Below, in pieces: positions 37,701-45,907 of a stretch of 64,000 nucleotides of DNA. The stretch lies in assembly GCA_963662175.1 (NCBI GenBank), contig OY759221.1:36516045-36580044 (forward strand), written 5' to 3'. The stretch's first letter is position 1. Every line of letters starts with the position of its first letter. This stretch comes from Aradus depressus. Taxonomy: Eukaryota; Arthropoda; Insecta; Hemiptera; Aradidae. Below the pieces are notes generated by a model. The model was not told the origin of the DNA. It made no database searches and saw only the letters and a list, made by a program, of their open reading frames with translations. Position numbers and translations under genes: made by a program.

Positions 37701-40700
37701 AGTGACTTAATAATAGGCAGTCACTGTCATAAAGACGAAACTCGTGACTGCAGTCTAGCCGAGGTTCAAATTGGTTCATACAATAAAACTTAGGGTTTAG
37801 ATAATTTTAATGTTACGACTAGAGATTAAGATAATTCCAAGATAACTGAGCTATATAAATAAAACTAATCAAAGAGAACAAAGCCGAATAGGTCAAGCCA
37901 CTCTAGTTAAGGGGTGGGGGCTCAAATTTCAAACTGGCCCCCCCCCCCTCTCTTAAATGGGTGACAAATAAAAAGAAAATATCGGGGTGAAACCGTCACT
38001 GCACTGTACTTCCCCAGCACGAATTAATCGATGAGTCCTCACCGGGGTAAAAATATGTAGGGTCTTCTGAGTCTTGATACTAAATTTTGTGTCGATATAT
38101 TTATTACAACGGATGTTATTGGGGGTTTTGAGTCAATATATTCATTACATCTGTTGTTATTGGGGGTTTTGTTTCGATATATTTATTACAACGGCTGTTT
38201 TGGGTTTTTTAAGTTACCCTCTTCCTCTTCGCCAATTCAGCTGAAAATGTATAGCTATCGACAATACGTGCAATCACAATAGCAGTTATTAGAGTATTTG
38301 TGATAACCTACACCTAACTCCCCCTTCCTCTTGGCCGACAATCCAGGTGTCGTTCTGAAGGGGATACACACATAAAACATTGTGTCGATGCATTCTTTCT
38401 ATCAGGTGTATCGTGTTCACAGACAGATTTTTTTTTTTTTAATTTTGGAATCAGGAAGTCGGAATAAATAAAATGCTGTTAAATACTCAGCATCAAATTT
38501 GGACAACACTCTGTTTTTTTTTTTTTTTTGCGGAGGGAGGTGAAAAACCTTTAATAGGCGAACATATGACAAGATGACAGTAGTCACTGGACAGTGTGAG
38601 AGTCTCCCTCATTGGGCATACTCACTAAAAAACACCTCCCTGTATCCTCTCCTGCCTCATTATCCCCGTGGAACCGCCATCACGCATTACTTCACGGGGG
38701 AGGCTCTAGCTGACGCTCTCCCTCAAAGACAACTAAGCATTACTCAATTCCACGCTTCTCCATCTCTCGGAGCTTCCTGAGGACTTCCGCAGCATACCCG
38801 CCGACCGCAGTCCACTTCTCCTGCGACTGTTAGAGCCTCTAGGATGTCTTCTTTTATTGAAGCTTCATCCAAATCTTTGATTTCCACTTCAATGTGGTGT
38901 ACCCGGCTACCTACTTTCGCGTCCTCACCTGTCCGCTCCAATAGATGATGTAAAGTGGGCAGTTTGCTCAGTAGCGGACTTATCTAGTATGAGGATCAGG
39001 TCTCCGGACATGGTTTTGTTGATCCTATGTACCTTGTTCCCCAACTCTTCCAAGTTAGGGTCTTTTTTGACTTTACTTAGGATTTCCGCATACGACAGGC
39101 TGCCCTTCTTCTGGATGATAATCTCTCCACTGAGCGTTGGCTTCGGTCGCTGCTTCGGAGGCTTCGGGATTTTCCTCGGCTTCTTCCTGTCAACATTCTG
39201 CCATTGCTCTTCCGGCGGCCGGGCAGAAGACTGGGTCTCTGGTTTTTCTCCCGGTTTAGGAGAATTTCTTGAGTCCTTCTCATTCTTCCTCCTGGCAGTG
39301 ACATCCCTTAGTTCTGGGCTGTCTTTCTTCCTCTTCGTTTTTTCTGCCGGAGTTCCCAATCCAGCAGGAGCAGCAGCCGCCTTGAAGATTGGATATGTCT
39401 GCGTCCCCCTAGGTGTCCCTGGAGGTTGCTGTTCCTTCACTCCATCCTTGGCTTTGGTAACTTCTGCATAATTAACCCTGGCATAAGCGCTTTTTACAGC
39501 CTTTGCCATAGTATGGATCTCCTTATGGATGTTCTTTTTTCCTGCTAAGAACTTAGTCAGCACATCTATTTTGAGTCCTAGCCACTCAAACGCTTGCTGT
39601 CCCTTATCCTCTGGCTTCTTAGGCACTGCTAGGCCCGTATGTTCCATCTCCTTGTCTTCTTGCAATGTTTGACCCTCCCCAGAATCCGTGGGGTCAACCT
39701 CCGAAGAGGGTGGATTTTCCGGTAAAACCGGCCTGCCACCTGGGGTATTATTTCCAGTTTGCGTTTGCATTGCATCTTTTTTCCTGTTTGGTCCGCGGGA
39801 AGTATATTATTTCCTTCCTACCCTGCAGCATCCTAAGATTCTCGAATCCAGGATGTCATCCTTAGATAACTGCCGGGCATTCCCCTATCACTTATGTGTA
39901 ATGTGTATATGTTTGTTTGTTGTAGACATTTGCCAGAAAACGCTAAAACCATCAAATACATCACTGAGGGTAAAAAGAAGACCCACGATCTATACACAGC
40001 CATTATAAAGGAGAACCGAGATGGAGAGGATATCTTGAGCTACTACAGAGAGGCAATGCGGAAGGGACAGGGGAGGTACTTCTGTAGAGAACAGCTACTC
40101 CACGTGCTGGCAGATATGTTCGGTGCTGGCGTGGATACCACACTCTCCACACTCCGGTGGTACTTGCTCCTTGTAGCACTACATCCTGACGTACAGGTAT
40201 CTATGTGGATGCGCACTTATATAATATATAAGTAAATGGTGAACTCTGTCAACGAAACTTTACTGAAAGCACTTTCTTCTGATGTCATTAGTAAACTGGA
40301 CGTGTAGAGAGACGATTAAGTAAAACTTCATCGTTATCAACACAAAAGTATTTCTTGAAAATTTTACACATATTGTTATTAAATATTAGACAAGAAAACG
40401 TGGGGGCCTCCTGGAATCGATGGCTTGGGGCGCCCCTTCTGGTTGACTGGCTCTATTTCCACATTTCATTAATGAAGAGAATATGTTTCAATTGATGTTT
40501 CATGGGATCTCATAGAATTTGAATTAATCCAAAATTTCAAATCCCACCTTCGGATTTTACGGCGAAGCATGTGAGAGCTTAATGCTGAGCCACATTTTAC
40601 CTAGAGTTTGTAAACATACGGTTCTTTTGTTGCTAAATAAATAATAAAAATTGCACCAGTTCATCTAAGAAATTAAGAGTATTTCGGTACCATTCATGAA

Positions 40701-41772
40701 CCATAGAAGAGTACTAAATATATTATTGCTCTATATTATAGAGCACGAAATGGGGAAAGAAATAATTTTTCATGAAATTAGCAATGATTTTGAAAAAATG
40801 AAGTCAAGAAAAAGAATAGGTTAGGAGATAAATCTAGTCAAAATAATAATGTTTCCATATTACTGAAAAATAAGTTGATGGTGAAACTATTCTCATCGTT
40901 ATATATTTTGTATTTTATATGTTAGTAAATAAGTAAACTATTCATATTGAGTTATTATATATATACTATAGTAGTGTTATTAATACTAATGTGACTTGGT
41001 TCTTGTTGGTAGAGTCGCGTGCAGGACGAGTTGGACCTAGTTCTGGGGAAGCGAGAGGACGCCAAGGTAGAAGACCTGCCCTCATGTCCTTTCACAGAGG
41101 CCTCCATCTACGAGGTGATGCGACTTAGGCCTGTCGTACCCTTGGGTGAGTACACTTGAACCACTCTTAAATACTGTTCCCTAAATTCCTGAGAAAAAGA
41201 GTCAAGATTGAGCCCATTATTTCATCTTCCGTTTTGGTTTCCTTTGTTCTATGACTCGCAACTCATTATGAAATGAGTATGATAAAATCAGGATGGCCAC
41301 TTTCTGGAAAACCGTGGAAAGTCAGAGAATTTTCATTGAAATCAGGGAGTTTTTTCATCCATTATATTCTCATGAAAATCCCATGCTAGCTCTGTCAAAA
41401 TGCGTTTAAATTCTCGACCTATTCGGAAGTTCTTGATTTAGGAACCGATTTTAATGATTTTTGTTTTAAATACTCAGATCGTTGAGCTGCTGAAATATGC
41501 AAATATTTATTTGTTGTAATAAATATTTATTTTAATAAAGTGCTATTTTTCATCCTTTTTACTCACATATCTCGAAAAATACTCTTCTTTTATCGATACA
41601 AATATCAAATTGCTTAGCAGAATCGTTAGAAGAAGAAAATGAACTTTGAACCAGCTCTTTGCGCTCAATAGTTCATGAGATATTAATTTTTTAAGTTAAA
41701 TGAATTTCAACTAACCCTTTAGAGTACACGATTGAATAAGAATGGCCGATGAAAGGCACTCTTAGATACTTG

Positions 41773-41847
<75 letters not shown>

Positions 41848-44800
41848 TATTCTTCAGAGAATTTCATTTTAATAATTATAATTATAAAACGAATATTATC
41901 TACTTTTTCTTATTGACCTTTATTGAAATCGCTAATATTTTTCATTTATTTAATAATGATTTTCAGAAAATATTAGCGATTTCAATAAAGCTTAAGAAAT
42001 AGTAGATAATATTTCCTTTATAATTATAATTTATCTTTATATTATAATTAATTAATGTATTTACAGTAAAGTCTACATAGTATTTTATTTTCGAATACTT
42101 TTTTACATAGGTTATTTACATTGATATACATAAGTCAGTCAATTTAGCTGTTTTTTTAACTTTTTAAAAAATTTTAAGTAGCTTCATGATATAACGTAAA
42201 GTCAGGGAAAAAACTCAAATACTATCTGGAAAACCGGGAAAAGTCAGGGAAATTTGATCTTGAGAAAAAGAGGCCACGATAAAAATTAATTAGGTTGAAA
42301 TTCGGAGTCAGGAAGCTAAGTGTTGAATGTCAGTAGACACAATTTTTTTCTCTACAACTCGAGGAAGTGTATATTAGATGTAATAGCTAACCCTGATACT
42401 GGGATTTGAATGCAGGTATCCCTCATGGAGCTCTGGACGACACCGAACTTGGAGGTTTCCGAATTCCACGAGGCACCATGGTTCTCATCAACCAGTGGGC
42501 ACTGCACCATGATCCTGTCGCCTGGAGGAACCCAGACCTTTTCACACCGGAACGATTCCTAGGGCCTTCTGGCAAGATACGCAAACCCGATCACTTTAAC
42601 CCATTCCAAAATGGTAAGAATTAATCATTTTGAATTTACAGTCTTTACGTATATTAGAAAAAAAAAGTCACATTTGATTCACCGGCAATGTACTTCCCCA
42701 GAACGAATTAATCAATTGAATTTTTAATCCGTCTCCAAAATCAGTCGACCCTTTGAGTTAATACTCAACAGTTGACTTACATATGGACTCCTTAATACTC
42801 AAACTAAATTTTATGTCGATAAATTCATTACATTGGCAGTTATTAAGATTTTTTCAATTGAGCCCCCTTCTCTTCTGCCGATATCGCTGAACTTTACAGG
42901 TAATGTCCTCATTGGGTTTTAACTTTAAATATGGAATTTAATGTCGATACATTCAATAAAGCGGCAGTTATTGGGTTTTTCGAGTTGAGCCCCCTTCTGA
43001 TCCCCCCTTCCCTTCTGTCTATTCCGTTGAAAATTGAAAAGTCTCGTTTTGAATTCACATTTGAAATTTTTTGTTGATATATCCATTACAACAGCAGCTA
43101 TTAGAGTTTTTGAGTTAAGCCTCCTTCCTAACCCCTCCCCATTGGCGATTTAGCTGAAAATTGACAGGTGTTGTCCTTATGGTGTTATGGTTCCACCTAT
43201 AAAATTTTGTATCTATACATTCATTCTATCGGCAGTTATTACAATGTTTATGTTAAGCCTTCTCCCTAATCCCCCCTTTGGTCGTTTTTCAACCATTGGT
43301 GTTGTCGTTAGAGGGTTCTGGATTCACATATAAAATTTCTTGTCGATACATTCATTCTACCTGTGGTTATCGTGTTCACAAACAGACTTTTTTTTTTATA
43401 TTTCGAATCTAGAAGTGGGAGAACATGAAATTCCGATGAAATCTCTTCATCAAATTTTTGACCAATTACATAACTTCCCCTATGCTTCGTATAGATGAGG
43501 AAGGAAAAATCGTATATGTACACTTTTGTATTTTTGGCTCATGTTTTTCGCTTGCTTTGTACAACAATAAAAAACCTATAAAAAACCAATAAAAAAGTAC
43601 AACAATGCAATAAAAAGGCTCTCTTGACTAAGCTTCCCCCATATGGCTCCTCCATTCTGTAATAAGTCGCAGTATGCGAGGACAAGAGAGTGAGTCAAAA
43701 AAGATAAGTTTTGAGACGGCTATTATAGAAGGACAGTGAACTTAGAGCGGCGCGCCACGGCGGCCCTGCTCTGTTTCTATGGACACACAGTGTAATGATT
43801 TCTATCCAGATCAACACAATAGCACTGGGTTAGCAGGGGCTCAATGAAACCTACTAATCACATCATCAAAGCATTGTCTTAGCGTCAATATTGACATCAA
43901 TGAGAGCTCACTGTCTACTTATCTATTGGGTATTTATGACTTTATAATGTCCTTAAGGAAAGTAAAATTTTAATTGAGCCCCATTTATAAAATGAGATTA
44001 TCTCGAAACTCCCTAAATTTCGAGTCTAGTATGTCCGAATAATACTGAAACTATTAAACTGAATCCTTGCGCAGGATAGGCAAAACCGCGGAAAATATAA
44101 TAATAGAATAGATAAAAAAATATTAAAATTTACTTATTCAGTCTTGATATAAACTACTAATTTTTAGCGTTTGTAAAAGGTAATATCTCATATCGCCTAC
44201 TGCCAGAGCACTCTTTCGTCGCTCTGGTGGGCAAGAACCCGATTTTACTGTGGGAGTCCTAAATGTTGCCTACCCAGATTTATTCACCTAGGGAAGAGAT
44301 CATAAACGAGTACATGACATCGTAGAGGCTCGGGTGTGTCGCTTAACGTCCCATTCGAAGGACGGCATGCTCATAGTTTTTTCTCTCCTAGATAAAAAAC
44401 CTAAGGGTCTCGGCCGGGTTTTTAACTTGGTCTTGACCTCAGTAGGCACCCTCTAAAACTAAATATGAAAACAATCCAGGAATAATAATTCGCTGGTATT
44501 TAACATCCTCTCGGCAATGTGCTGACCCTTTTAGCTTCTTGAACTACTTCTAAAGAGCTCAACTCTTATGTTTCTGTTTCCTAAAGAAATCACTCCTTGC
44601 AAAATGTTTTTGTTTTGTTTTTCTTTTATTTATTCTATAATCTGTGTAAAAACAATAAGTAGAAGGGTTGAAATGAGAATAAATGATGAAATAATAAGTA
44701 ATACAAAAAATGCGTATTCAAGGTCCACGCCGTAGATTTTCCGTGAAAACTTCGGGATAAAATCATTTTTCATTTTCTTTTCGATGCTGCCGTAGCTCTT

Positions 44801-45811
44801 GCATTTTTTCGGCACTAGACTTTTTAGGTTTTTTCAATTCCTTTTGATGCGAGCTTTCTGATTTGCGTTTTCTATAATTCCGCGCATATTTACGATTCAT
44901 ATGAGACGACATCTTTAATTTTTTTTGCAATTTCCAATTTAATACTGATTTTTACATATATTTCGGCGAATATTTTTATTGTTTCACTTTGAGTCCTAGT
45001 AAGTGCTCTTCAAGCTCTTTACAATGACACCCGAATCAACGTCCTATTTAAACGAGTTATCACGCTACACTAATTTCTAATTTTACACAACGCTAATTCG
45101 CAACAATCATCCGCCGGCCCCCACACTAGCCCGATAACGTCACAGGCTAAACAAACACGTACAGACATGCTCTATCCATTGTGACCTCAACCGTTGTTAG
45201 CGCATTATCAGTCTCGTAGTTATTATCGATTGAAATCTGACGTTATTTTGTAACACAAGAAAGTTTGACCGGCTATCACTGTGCTTAACGAGCGAATAGA
45301 CGTTTTCACGTCGAAAATATATAAAACAATAATAATAAGATCCCGCAGCCTCCAAGTAGTGGAGAGCGGGACCGCGTTCATAGACCTGCATTGTCCCTCC
45401 CACCACTCTGCCCAACCAACCACTGTCCAGCAGTGGCGGAGGCTTACAAATTCTAGCGGAGATATCTGTACGTTGGTTATCCAATTTCATATCTGTATTA
45501 CCCTCTTTTTTTTTTTTTTTTTTTTTTTTTAACATACTATAATCATTTAGTGGGATTGTTTAAACAATGTTTTGGTCTATGTTGCAGGTAAGCGAGTGTG
45601 TATCGGTGAAGAGATGACTCGGATGATGCTGTTCCTCTTTGTGGGCGGTCTTTTGAAGCGATACAGGGTTTCCTGTGAGGAGGGATGTCAGGAGGCGATG
45701 GCTGGGGTCTGTGGGATCACACTCACTCCAGGATACCACAGTTTATCCTTCACCAGGCGTCACACTAGACGGCGTTCTTCAACCAAGACTCCCGATCTGA
45801 TAGATCGGTGA
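22437..45811 (+). CDS. phm: Cytochrome P450 CYP306A1 (phantom), ecdysteroid 25-hydroxylase, complete 7-exon coding gene
   Basis: Microsomal P450 that hydroxylates carbon 25 of the ecdysteroid precursor (ketodiol to ketotriol) in moulting-hormone synthesis; role known from the family. Coding exons: 22437-22758, 31392-31537, 33754-33953, 39926-40196, 41013-41145, 42416-42613, 45588-45811. They total 1494 nt, 497 residues plus stop, with matching phases and GT/AG at every intron. Seen: N-terminal membrane anchor about residues 9-21, PPGPWGLP hinge 29-36, WxxxR in helix C (W117, R121), helix I GAGVDTT 289-295, ExxR (E347, R350), PERF 402-405, haem loop F421 to G430 with Cys428. Stretches such as TGRAPLYLTHGIM (92-104), EEGVKLIG and VVPLGIPHG closely resemble Drosophila Phantom as I remember it, which separates it from the related CYP18A1. 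No stop or frameshift was found. A poly(A) signal follows. The introns are full of mobile elements. CYP18A1 or another CYP2-clan member is the only real alternative and fits less well. Confidence 0.94.
22800..23042 (+). pseudogene. LINE fragment in phm intron 1
   Basis: Reads AGVPQGSILAPIILH, a reverse-transcriptase motif, then jumps to a C-terminal piece (DHITPIDTTIKHFV) like that found near 50500. Internally deleted and dead. Confidence 0.65.
23043..23285. mobile_element. Palindromic Penelope-like remnant, second copy
   Basis: Imperfect inverted arms (AAACAAACTTATTTTTTTGA at the left; TGGAATAGACAATATTTT at the right) around CTGACGATGG...CCGAAACC at 23144-23166, then the tail TATTACAAGTTCCCAAAATA. 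Confidence 0.6.
23290..24240. other. phm intron 1, no feature recognised
   Basis: AT-rich, without clear repeats. A (TA)n tract follows at about 24248-24276. Confidence 0.35.
24420..24880. repeat. Tandem array, three units of about 170-180 bp
   Basis: GTGCTCCAGATGTA starts units at 24454, 24634 and 24802; each continues with GCCCTCAGATCCGGGTCCTG. The period is 180 then 168 bases. Confidence 0.9.
25441..25880 (-). pseudogene. Open frame followed by poly(A): possible retrocopy or LINE piece
   Basis: On the minus strand 25867-25487 encodes 126 residues (with VEHKLKELEGSEEIIRNLKD, likely helical, and NVISQMSDLNKIYSK), then about 30 bases and an 18-base poly(A) at 25458-25441. I do not recognise the protein. 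The layout suggests a reverse-transcribed insertion. Confidence 0.35.
26051..26323 (+). mobile_element. SINE copy, diverged, in phm intron 1
   Basis: TAGCTCAGAGATAGCG (A box) and GCGGGTTCGAAAACC (B box), core GCCTGTGCGATGTC, and tail ending ATGAGTCTCAATAAC. A shortened core. Confidence 0.8.
26324..27500. other. phm intron 1, no feature recognised
   Basis: Moderately GC-rich near 26790-26900. A short A-run at 27244-27260. Short frames only. Confidence 0.3.
27500..27985 (+). repeat. HTE copy split by a SINE
   Basis: The HTE start region CTCCATCTCCAAAACCAGTCG is interrupted and resumes at 27700 with CCAGTCGACCGTTTGCGC, followed by two monomers. Confidence 0.75.
27541..27699 (+). mobile_element. 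Internally deleted SINE with target duplication
   Basis: GGCGCCGGTAGCTCAGTGGC to ATAACTAAC, lacking the B box and most of the core. Flanked by CCAGTCGATCG and CCAGTCGACCG, an 11-bp duplication with one mismatch. Confidence 0.85.
27985..28120 (-). mobile_element. SINE tail fragment
   Basis: Reversed words TCGTCACTGGTGGACAAGAG and CTTAAATTTTACCTACCCAG. Lacks the head. Confidence 0.65.
28121..30060. other. phm intron 1, mostly unrecognised
   Basis: Contains open frames of 86 to 102 residues without recognisable domains. 29082-29106 (CTGAGGATGG...CCGAAAG) resembles the hammerhead-like core seen elsewhere. Confidence 0.35.
30062..30393 (-). mobile_element. SINE copy, near full length
   Basis: The reverse of the tail (TCATGCCCAGGCTTTAACTA), core, B box, A box, and the extra 5' linker CTATTGGGCCAGGAACTCTT seen also at 20868. 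Confidence 0.85.
30394..30990. other. phm intron 1, no feature recognised
   Basis: AT-rich; nothing identified. Confidence 0.3.
30992..31235 (+). mobile_element. SINE copy with deleted head, end of phm intron 1
   Basis: GGGCGTCGGTAGCTCAGAGA, then a deletion through the B box, core CCCGAGCCTGTACGATGCC, and a shortened tail. Lies about 160 bases before exon 2. Confidence 0.75.
31392..31537 (+). CDS. phm: phm coding exon 2
   Basis: Preceded by a T-tract and AG; completes Gly108 and encodes residues 109-156, with the helix C WKEQR signature (W117-R121) that contacts the haem propionate in P450s. Ends on a complete codon at AAG|GTAATT (phase 0). Confidence 0.9.
31690..32035 (-). pseudogene. LINE 3' coding fragment in phm intron 2
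   Basis: Clearly related to 7620-7900: shared words GTGTCGTGTACTGTGTTTATCA and AAGAAAGTGAGTGGA. Minus-strand frames resemble the C-terminal end of the Jockey-like LINE at 7600-8400, broken by stops. Confidence 0.6.
32130..32382 (-). mobile_element. SINE copy lacking head, phm intron 2
   Basis: Reversed tail and core through CGCTTAACGTTCCATCCGAA and TTTATTTGACCTCCCAGATA. Stops before the B box. Confidence 0.8.
32478..32661 (-). mobile_element. Short inverted-repeat element with hammerhead-like core
   Basis: Arms of 38 bases (GAAGGAATTCGAGG...; inverse near 32624-32661). On the minus strand CTGAAGA at 32558-32552 is followed by a 5-bp stem (GGAAA/TTTCC), GAAAC and GTTGGTC at about 32522. Family name not certain; Penelope-like is my inference. 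Confidence 0.55.
33040..33590 (+). pseudogene. LINE reverse-transcriptase fragment in phm intron 2
   Basis: SGVPQGAILSPILFNLF, then, across frame breaks, KYIGVHFNTRLT and a LTQAHNRLSHL-like segment. Degenerate and dead. It ends about 160 bases before exon 3. Confidence 0.7.
33754..33953 (+). CDS. phm: phm coding exon 3
   Basis: Follows a (CT)n tract ending in TTAG. Encodes residues 157-222 plus two bases of Arg223, including EEGVKLIGVAGAVNFLPFLR, which closely matches the Phantom family. The donor is AG|GTAATG. Confidence 0.92.
33954..34680. other. phm intron 3, no feature recognised
   Basis: AT-rich; nothing identified. Confidence 0.3.
34685..35275 (-). repeat. HTE copy in phm intron 3
   Basis: Body block TTTCACCAGAATATCTGG, four monomers (GAATGTATCGACACGACA and variants), and the reverse of the start region. 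Terminal hairpin eroded. Confidence 0.7.
35276..37335. other. phm intron 3, mostly unrecognised; HTE scrap at 36585-36695
   Basis: A G-run at about 35359-35376. A short HTE monomer at 36585-36695. The rest is AT-rich without identifiable content. Confidence 0.4.
37338..37440 (-). mobile_element. SINE tail fragment, phm intron 3
   Basis: Reversed ATTCATGCCCGGATTTTAAG to TTAAATTTTGCTAACCCAGG, with the middle decayed. Confidence 0.6.
37995..38505 (+). repeat. HTE copy in phm intron 3
   Basis: Start GCACTGTACTTCCCCAGCAC, about four monomers (ATATATTTATTACAACGG and variants), then the body end GGAATCAGGAAGTCGG. Hairpin not retained. Confidence 0.75.
38514..39870 (-). mobile_element. Half-LINE: ORF1 joined to ORF2 end, 3' UTR and poly(A)
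   Basis: Minus strand. ORF1 runs from 39770 and its reading continues with one frame break to about 38830. Sequence then switches directly to an ORF2 C-terminus (SQEKWTAVGGYAAEVLRKLR, stop at 38742-38740), followed by a 3' UTR and a poly(A) run at about 38531-38514. The endonuclease and reverse transcriptase are gone. Its 5' end is about 55-100 bases before phm exon 4. R1-like clade is inferred from the style of ORF1. Confidence 0.75.
38925..39770 (-). CDS. LINE ORF1 (Gag-like) protein, 281 aa
   Basis: RNA-binding structural protein of a non-LTR retrotransposon, probably R1-like. Lys/Pro/Glu-rich and hydrophilic, with a segment TLSGEIIIQKKGSLSYAEIL near residue 216 and MSGDLILILD further on, the pattern of ORF1 proteins of that group (family knowledge from memory). 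It ends at TGA in GADR; a neighbouring frame (38941-38831, KVGSRVHHIEVEIKDLDEAS) continues the same protein, so one indel has truncated it. The CCHC zinc knuckles expected at the C-terminus are lost to the internal deletion. It lies antisense inside phm intron 3. Confidence 0.7.
   Translation of the reverse strand: MQTQTGNNTPGGRPVLPENPPSSEVDPTDSGEGQTLQEDKEMEHTGLAVPKKPEDKGQQAFEWLGLKIDVLTKFLAGKKNIHKEIHTMAKAVKSAYARVNYAEVTKAKDGVKEQQPPGTPRGTQTYPIFKAAAAPAGLGTPAEKTKRKKDSPELRDVTARRKNEKDSRNSPKPGEKPETQSSARPPEEQWQNVDRKKPRKIPKPPKQRPKPTLSGEIIIQKKGSLSYAEILSKVKKDPNLEELGNKVHRINKTMSGDLILILDKSATEQTAHFTSSIGADR
39926..40196 (+). CDS. phm: phm coding exon 4 (helix I)
   Basis: Acceptor TTGTTGTAG. Completes Arg223 and encodes residues 224-313, with the oxygen-activation motif FGAGVDTT (288-295) of helix I. 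The donor is CAG|GTATCT. The 5' part of intron-resident half-LINE sequence ends close upstream of this exon. Confidence 0.93.
40250..41000. other. phm intron 4, no feature recognised
   Basis: Short intron of 816 bases, AT-rich, with no repeat I can name. Confidence 0.4.
41013..41145 (+). CDS. phm: phm coding exon 5 (ExxR)
   Basis: Acceptor TTGGTAG. Encodes residues 314-357 plus one base of Gly358, including helix K ExxR (E347, R350) and VVPLG. The donor is G|GTGAGT. Confidence 0.92.
41776..41850. repeat. Compound (TA)n/(GA)n microsatellite
   Basis: Alternating TA and GA dinucleotide tracts in phm intron 5. Confidence 0.9.
41864..42033. repeat. Inverted repeat with about 24-base loop, MITE-like
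   Basis: Left arm ...ACCTTTATTGAAATCGCTAATATT and right arm AATATTAGCGATTTCAATAAAG... pair over about 65 bases with a few mismatches. It lies in phm intron 5. Confidence 0.75.
42416..42613 (+). CDS. phm: phm coding exon 6 (PERF)
   Basis: Acceptor AATGCAG. Completes Gly358, encodes residues 359-423 and donates the first base of Gly424. Holds the PERF motif (402-405) and the start of the haem loop. The donor is G|GTAAGA. Confidence 0.93.
42680..43505 (+). repeat. HTE copy, long array, phm intron 6
   Basis: CACCGGCAATGTACTTCCCC start, about five monomers, and the terminal hairpin CTTCCCCTATGCTTCGTATAG with GAGGAAGG. It begins only 66 bases after exon 6. Confidence 0.85.
43510..44180. other. 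phm intron 6, no feature recognised
   Basis: A GC-rich island near 43745-43780 (GCGGCGCGCCACGGCGG) stands out; no gene context. Confidence 0.35.
44183..44458 (-). mobile_element. SINE copy, phm intron 6
   Basis: Reversed tail (ATATCGCCTACTGCCAGAGC), core and part of the head to CTCAGTAGGCACCCTC. Confidence 0.8.
44708..45320 (-). mobile_element. MO element, copy C, phm intron 6
   Basis: Matches copy B over its whole length, from TTCAAGGTCCACGCCGTAGA to the hairpin GACGTTTTCACGTC at the right end. Carries an intact mini-ORF. Confidence 0.8.
44763..44912 (-). CDS. MO mini-ORF, 49 aa, basic
   Basis: MSSHMNRKYARNYRKRKSES at the start and KKSSAEKMQELRQHRKEN near the end, then TGA. Highly basic. 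It agrees with copy B at most positions although the copies lie 31 kb apart. Inferred to be the N-terminus of a transposon protein whose remainder has been deleted; expression is unknown. Confidence 0.4.
   Translation of the reverse strand: MSSHMNRKYARNYRKRKSESSHQKELKKPKKSSAEKMQELRQHRKENEK
45321..45587 (-). other. LINE 3' UTR-like scrap and T-run before phm exon 7
   Basis: Words such as CTGTCCAGCAGTGG are shared with 57579-57592, the 3' UTR of a Jockey-like LINE. A run of T lies at about 45507-45530, upstream of the exon 7 acceptor. Confidence 0.45.
45588..45811 (+). CDS. phm: phm coding exon 7 (haem cysteine) and stop
   Basis: Acceptor ATGTTGCAG. Completes Gly424 and encodes residues 425-497, with KRVCIGEE carrying the haem-ligand Cys428 and a GITLTP segment typical of the family's C-terminus. 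Ends in a basic, serine-rich tail and TGA. Confidence 0.93.
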
Positions 45812-45825
45812 AATGCCTAATTTTA

Positions 45826-45831
45826 AATAAA
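45826..45831 (+). terminator. phm poly(A) signal AATAAA
   Basis: AATAAA lies 15 bases after the phm stop codon. It is the first such hexamer and a plausible cleavage signal; it implies a very short 3' UTR unless a later site is used. Confidence 0.5.
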
Positions 45832-45907
45832 CCACTAAAATTTCTCAAAGGAATGATGGTCTGTATTAAAAGTGATTTGTATTTTTATGAAAAAATTCGT
45901 AAAAGAA

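Noticed and set aside
38989..39471. 160-residue + strand frame
   Set aside because: Antisense shadow of the LINE ORF1 at 38925-39770, which has the recognisable motifs.
45281..45532. 83-residue + strand frame ending in a Phe run
   Set aside because: Spans the end of an MO element, LINE UTR-like sequence and a T-run; no family resemblance.
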